Below, piece by piece: positions 5,978 through 8,933 of a DNA stretch of 8,933 nucleotides. Within the stretch, counting starts at the first letter, position 1. Each line of letters starts with the position of its first letter. The position numbers were made by a program, and so were the translations under genes. The notes under the pieces were generated by a model that saw nothing but the letters and a program-made list of their open reading frames with translations, was not told the DNA's origin and did not search any database. The DNA comes from Bacillota bacterium (lineage in GTDB: Bacteria > Bacillota > Tb-RUG-66), in the NCBI GenBank assembly GCA_016288255.1, contig JAEEYS010000025.1:1-8933 (forward strand). Direction: 5' to 3'.

Positions 5978-6517
5978 ATGAAAATTTTAGCGGTGGGAGC
6001 CGGAAGACAGCATGGAAATTCCAATACGATCATACGGGAGATCCTACGGGGAGCCGAAAGCGTTTCCCATGAGATCAAATTTTATGATTTGAATCAAATG
6101 GATATCAAAGGGTGCAGGGGCTGTTATGCCTGCGAAAAAACAGAATACGGCTGTGTCATCCAGGACGATCTGAAACCCTATTGGAAAGATTTGATGAAAG
6201 CGGACGTGCTGATTTTGGGGACACCCAACTATATCTATAATATATCCGGTCAGATGAAAATGCTGATCGATCGGCATTATTCCATGAAAGACCGATATTA
6301 TAAACCCAGGCTGCCCAAAGGGAAACGCGGCATTTATATTTTTTCGCAAGGGGACAGCAACACTGAAACCTATCGGTCTATTTATGAAACTTATGTAAAA
6401 TATTTGGAATCTCATGGGATAGAAACTTTGAAGTTTTGGGTCTACGGGGGCAGTATTCCCGCGGGAGAAGATACGTTGACCATGAAAGAAGCATATGAAT
6501 TGGGTAAAAATTTATAA
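5978..6517 (+). CDS. Flavodoxin-fold NAD(P)H-dependent oxidoreductase, iron-sulfur flavoprotein-like
   Basis: A 179-residue member of the NADPH-dependent FMN reductase / flavodoxin-like superfamily. The start MKILAVGAGRQHGNSNT is the first beta strand plus FMN-phosphate loop (usually GSPRxxGNS, here GAGRQHGNS at 7-15). KADVLILGTPNYIYNISGQMKMLIDR is the second FMN-contact region, and FSQGD (about 123-127) the third. Between them lies Cys46-x2-Cys49-x2-Cys52-x6-Cys59 in GCRGCYACEKTEYGCVIQDD, which fits the compact C-x2-C-x2-C-x(4-7)-C motif that binds 4Fe-4S in archaeal iron-sulfur flavoproteins. It is probably a cytosolic electron-transfer or quinone/small-molecule reductase in an anaerobe; the partner is unknown. 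The ATG follows AAGGGG at 7 nt spacing. It lies 38 nt after the asparaginase and 69 nt before the patatin gene. Cluster binding is inferred from cysteine spacing only. Confidence 0.88.
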   Translation: MKILAVGAGRQHGNSNTIIREILRGAESVSHEIKFYDLNQMDIKGCRGCYACEKTEYGCVIQDDLKPYWKDLMKADVLILGTPNYIYNISGQMKMLIDRHYSMKDRYYKPRLPKGKRGIYIFSQGDSNTETYRSIYETYVKYLESHGIETLKFWVYGGSIPAGEDTLTMKEAYELGKNL

Positions 6518-6586
6518 AAACGCAATGCGGTTTTGAAATATTTGGACTCATAAAAATCGGTTTTGCTGATTAAAGTAGGTGAACAG

Positions 6587-7834
6587 ATGTACGCTTTGGT
6601 ACTAGAAGGCGGCGGCGCCAAAGGAGCATACCATATCGGCGCTTATAAAGCTTTGCAAGAACTGAATATAGAGATCGGCGCGGTAGTGGGGGCGTCTATC
6701 GGAGCCATCAACGGCGCGATGATCGCACAAGGAGATTTTGAAGCAGCATATGATCTATGGTATCACATCAAAAGCTCTGAAGTATTTGATATTGATGAGG
6801 ATATCCTTCGGAAGTTCAAGAAATTCGATATGAAACTGGAAGATATTTTGCTTCTCTTGAATAAAACAAGGAAAACCATTGCCAATAAAGGGATTGATAC
6901 AAGTAAGATCAAAGCGCTGGTGGACAAGCATGTGGATGAAGAGAAGCTGAGAAGCTCCCAAATGGATTTTGGACTTGCTACCTATGTGCTAAACCAGGCA
7001 AGGCCGTTGGAAGTATTTTTGGGAGAGATCCCCAAGGGACAGGTAAAAGAATATATTTTGGCCAGCGCCAATTTTCCTTTGTTCAAGAGAGAAAAGATAG
7101 AGGACAAGGTCGTCATAGACGGGGGCGTATTCGATAATCTCCCCATTGGCATGGTGCTTGAAAAAGGGTATCGGGACGTGATCGCCATTAGGACTTTTGG
7201 GATCGGTATAGTAAGAAAAGTGGATGAAAAAGACGCCAATATCATCTATATCAGTCCAATAGAAAATTTAGGGCCCACTTTTCATTTTGATGCCGCATCC
7301 GCCAGAAAAAATATAAACTTGGGGTACTATGATACTTTAAGAGCTTTTCGCGGTCTAAAAGGGCGGTATTATTATGTAGAATCCATGGGAGAATCTTTTT
7401 TTGAGACCTACTTTTTGAAGTTGAAAAAAGAAACGATCTATAAGATGGGAGAGATTTTGGGATTTCATCAGAACATGCCTTATGAACGGCTGCTGTTTGA
7501 AAAAATCATTCCGGAACTTTGTCGTATTTTGAATATTCCGGAAGAAGCGGACTATGAAGACGTGGCGATTTTATTTTTTGAAGAAATGGCAAAGACTTTG
7601 AAACTCAAACGATTTAAAGTGTATCAGCATGAAGAATTTATAGGATCCATTGCTCAAAAATACGGAAAACAAACGGAAAAATTTGAAAATAAGTGGGATC
7701 AATTGTTTAAAAATGAAAAGCTTTTGACCAAACGGAAACGAGAAGCTTTATTGAGACAGATCGGATTCATGCTGTTTCGAGAATCGGATCTGTTCCAAAA
7801 ATATATAACAGAGGAAGAAAAGAAAGCGTTTTGA
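6587..7834 (+). CDS. Patatin-like phospholipase family protein with long C-terminal region
   Basis: A 415-residue predicted serine lipase/esterase of the patatin (RssA/YchK-like) family. The N-terminus MYALVLEGGGAKGAYHIGAY contains the glycine-rich oxyanion loop (8-15). GASIG holds the nucleophile Ser37 (GxSxG), and DGGVFDN contains Asp178 of the Ser-Asp dyad. The catalytic domain ends at about residue 205. The remaining 200 or so residues, rich in Lys, Glu, Phe and Leu and apparently helical (for example KKETIYKMGEILGFHQNMPY), match no domain I can name. No signal peptide or clear membrane helix is seen, so it is probably cytosolic or peripheral, acting on membrane lipid acyl esters. ATG 6587 is chosen because AGGTGA (6577-6582) lies 4 nt upstream; an in-frame TTG at 6563 has no ribosome site. 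The stop is 12 nt before the next gene. The catalytic family is certain; the substrate is not. Confidence 0.92.
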   Translation: MYALVLEGGGAKGAYHIGAYKALQELNIEIGAVVGASIGAINGAMIAQGDFEAAYDLWYHIKSSEVFDIDEDILRKFKKFDMKLEDILLLLNKTRKTIANKGIDTSKIKALVDKHVDEEKLRSSQMDFGLATYVLNQARPLEVFLGEIPKGQVKEYILASANFPLFKREKIEDKVVIDGGVFDNLPIGMVLEKGYRDVIAIRTFGIGIVRKVDEKDANIIYISPIENLGPTFHFDAASARKNINLGYYDTLRAFRGLKGRYYYVESMGESFFETYFLKLKKETIYKMGEILGFHQNMPYERLLFEKIIPELCRILNIPEEADYEDVAILFFEEMAKTLKLKRFKVYQHEEFIGSIAQKYGKQTEKFENKWDQLFKNEKLLTKRKREALLRQIGFMLFRESDLFQKYITEEEKKAF

Positions 7835-7846
7835 AATGAGGGTATC

Positions 7847-8933
7847 ATGGGACAAAAACAGGACAAACAGGGAAAAAAGAGAATAGAAGAGGTCCCGGTA
7901 ACGGTGGGAGATCGGATCGATCTTTTCATGGAAGGACAGGAACAGGGAGGAGAAGGGATCGGCAGGATCGGCGCTTTTCCTGTTTTTGTAAAAGACGCCA
8001 TTGAAGGAGATCGCGGAACGGTTCTCATTGCGGAAGTAAAAAATCGATTTGCGAGAGGAAAATTAGAAAAACTGATCGAGCCCTCGTCGGATCGGATAGA
8101 ACCTTTTTGCCCAAAACACGCCCTTTGCGGAGGCTGTGTGCTGCAGGTGCAGCAGTACGAAGCGCAGCTTCGGTTTAAAAAGAAAAAAGTCATAGACGCT
8201 TTGGAGAGGATCGGCGGACTGCGCGCTGTGACGGTCAAAAACGTGATCGGGATGGAAACGCCGTTTTATTACCGAAACAAAGCGCAGTTTCCCGTAGGGA
8301 AAGACCAAGAGGGAAACATTCTGATGGGATTTTATGAAAAAGGCAGTCATGATTTGGTGGATCTATCGGAATGCAGTATAGAGCATCCTAAAATAGAAAA
8401 AGTATTGCGGTTTGCAAAGGCTTTTATTGCGGAAAAAGGGATAGAGCCTTATGATGAAAGCACGCATACGGGAAATTTGCGGCATTTGATGGTCAGAGTT
8501 GGTGTGAAAACAGAGGAGATCATGGTCGTTTTGATCCTGAGAGAGAAAAAAATGGCTTATGAGAAAGAGTTTGTGACAGAACTTCTTAAAACGGTGCCGG
8601 AAGTAAGAACCGTCGTGATCAATGTCAATCAGGAAAAAGGGAATCGGATCTTGGGGACAGAGAACAGAGTATTATACGGAGATGGGACCATTAGGGAAAA
8701 ACTGGGGGATTTTACGTTTTTGATCTCTCCCTTATCCTTTTTCCAAGTCAATACGATACAGACGGAAAAACTATATCAAAAAGCGCTGGAATATGCTTCT
8801 CTTCACGGAAATGAAAAAGTGATCGATTTTTATTGCGGTACGGGGACCATTTCTTTGTTTTTGTCCCAAAAAGCAAAAAAAGTTTTTGGGATCGAAATTG
8901 TAAAAGAAGCGGTAACGGACGCCAGAGAAAACG
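7847..8933 (+). CDS. rlmD: 23S rRNA (uracil-C5)-methyltransferase, RlmD/RumA type, 3' end outside the window
   Basis: The first 362 codons of a TrmA/RumA-family RNA methyltransferase (full proteins are about 450 residues). It methylates C5 of uridine in 23S rRNA using S-adenosylmethionine. Residues about 16-78 form the TRAM RNA-binding domain (VGDRIDLFMEGQEQGGEGIG). The 4Fe-4S cluster cysteines are Cys88-x5-Cys94-x2-Cys97 (FCPKHALCGGC) and Cys176 (LSECSIEHP), matching the RumA arrangement. FYYRNKAQFPV, the ISPLSFFQVNTIQTEKLY segment (293-310) and SAM motif I DFYCGTGTIS (327-336) with GIEIVKEAV follow. The catalytic cysteine and general-base glutamate lie beyond the window end. ATG 7847 has GAGGG 4 nt upstream and is 12 nt after the patatin stop. 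In Bacillota, homologues may modify U1939, U747 or both (RlmCD), so the symbol is provisional as to target site. Confidence 0.92.
   Translation, partial: MGQKQDKQGKKRIEEVPVTVGDRIDLFMEGQEQGGEGIGRIGAFPVFVKDAIEGDRGTVLIAEVKNRFARGKLEKLIEPSSDRIEPFCPKHALCGGCVLQVQQYEAQLRFKKKKVIDALERIGGLRAVTVKNVIGMETPFYYRNKAQFPVGKDQEGNILMGFYEKGSHDLVDLSECSIEHPKIEKVLRFAKAFIAEKGIEPYDESTHTGNLRHLMVRVGVKTEEIMVVLILREKKMAYEKEFVTELLKTVPEVRTVVINVNQEKGNRILGTENRVLYGDGTIREKLGDFTFLISPLSFFQVNTIQTEKLYQKALEYASLHGNEKVIDFYCGTGTISLFLSQKAKKVFGIEIVKEAVTDAREN

Noticed and set aside
6517..6534. Small inverted repeat AAAACGCAATGCGGTTTT after the flavoprotein gene, considered as a terminator
   Set aside because: The stem is short with a bulged base and few GC pairs, and it is not followed by a T-run; at most a weak attenuator between the flavoprotein and patatin genes.
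6563..6586. TTG at 6563 as patatin start
   Set aside because: No ribosome site precedes it and the extra eight residues come before the normal family start; AGGTGA points to ATG 6587.
7699..8238. 179-codon open frame on the minus strand across the patatin/rlmD junction
   Set aside because: It is antisense to two genes with clear family motifs, has no ribosome site, and its Ser/Pro/Phe-rich product looks like the complement of Lys/Glu-rich coding sequence.
1..8933. Defence island, prophage, CRISPR, transposon, tRNA or riboswitch
   Set aside because: All but about 330 bases are covered by genes in two compact operons, with no direct-repeat arrays, transposase or integrase motifs, cloverleaf sequences or long leader regions.

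Overview
The window looks like chromosomal DNA of a low-to-mid GC member of the Bacillota, most likely an anaerobic Clostridia-type bacterium. The main reason is the rapZ-yvcK-whiA gene order, which is a Gram-positive hallmark. The YvcK protein also carries the N-terminal two-helix membrane anchor common in Clostridia. Two proteins have apparent 4Fe-4S cysteine motifs, and several genes use GTG or TTG starts behind good Shine-Dalgarno sites. I see no phage, transposon, CRISPR, rRNA or tRNA signal.

Left half (1-4696, all minus strand; transcription runs from 4696 toward 1): rapZ, a P-loop nucleotide-binding protein; yvcK/glmR, a CofD-like UDP-sugar-linked regulator; an unrecognised 103-residue charged protein; whiA; and an amidohydrolase-family-3 enzyme whose 3' end lies beyond base 1. 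Spacing is operon-like throughout: rapZ and yvcK overlap by 8 bp, the small gene follows 11 nt after yvcK, whiA follows 28 nt later, and the amidohydrolase begins 1 nt after the whiA stop. RapZ and YvcK connect to amino-sugar and cell-wall precursor control in other bacteria, and WhiA to division and chromosome segregation. The amidohydrolase and the small charged protein are the non-canonical members.

Centre (4697-4871): the divergent promoter region and the longest gene-free stretch (175 bp). It contains a near-perfect 20-bp palindrome (4742-4761), the best candidate operator in the window.

Right half (4872-8933, all plus strand): a ReAV-like (class 3) asparaginase with its catalytic and metal-site residues visible; a small NADPH-dependent-FMN-reductase-fold protein with a compact four-cysteine motif like archaeal and clostridial iron-sulfur flavoproteins; a patatin-like serine hydrolase with a long C-terminal region of unknown role; and the first 362 codons of an RlmD/RumA-type 23S rRNA uracil-C5 methyltransferase. 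Gaps are 38, 69 and 12 nt. The genes could be co-transcribed, but they do not form an obvious single pathway.

I did not find a convincing previously undescribed multi-gene system. The most interesting leads are the unknown small gene inside the rapZ-yvcK-whiA cluster, the central palindrome, the iron-sulfur flavoprotein motif, and a marked excess of GATC produced by context-dependent isoleucine codon choice.
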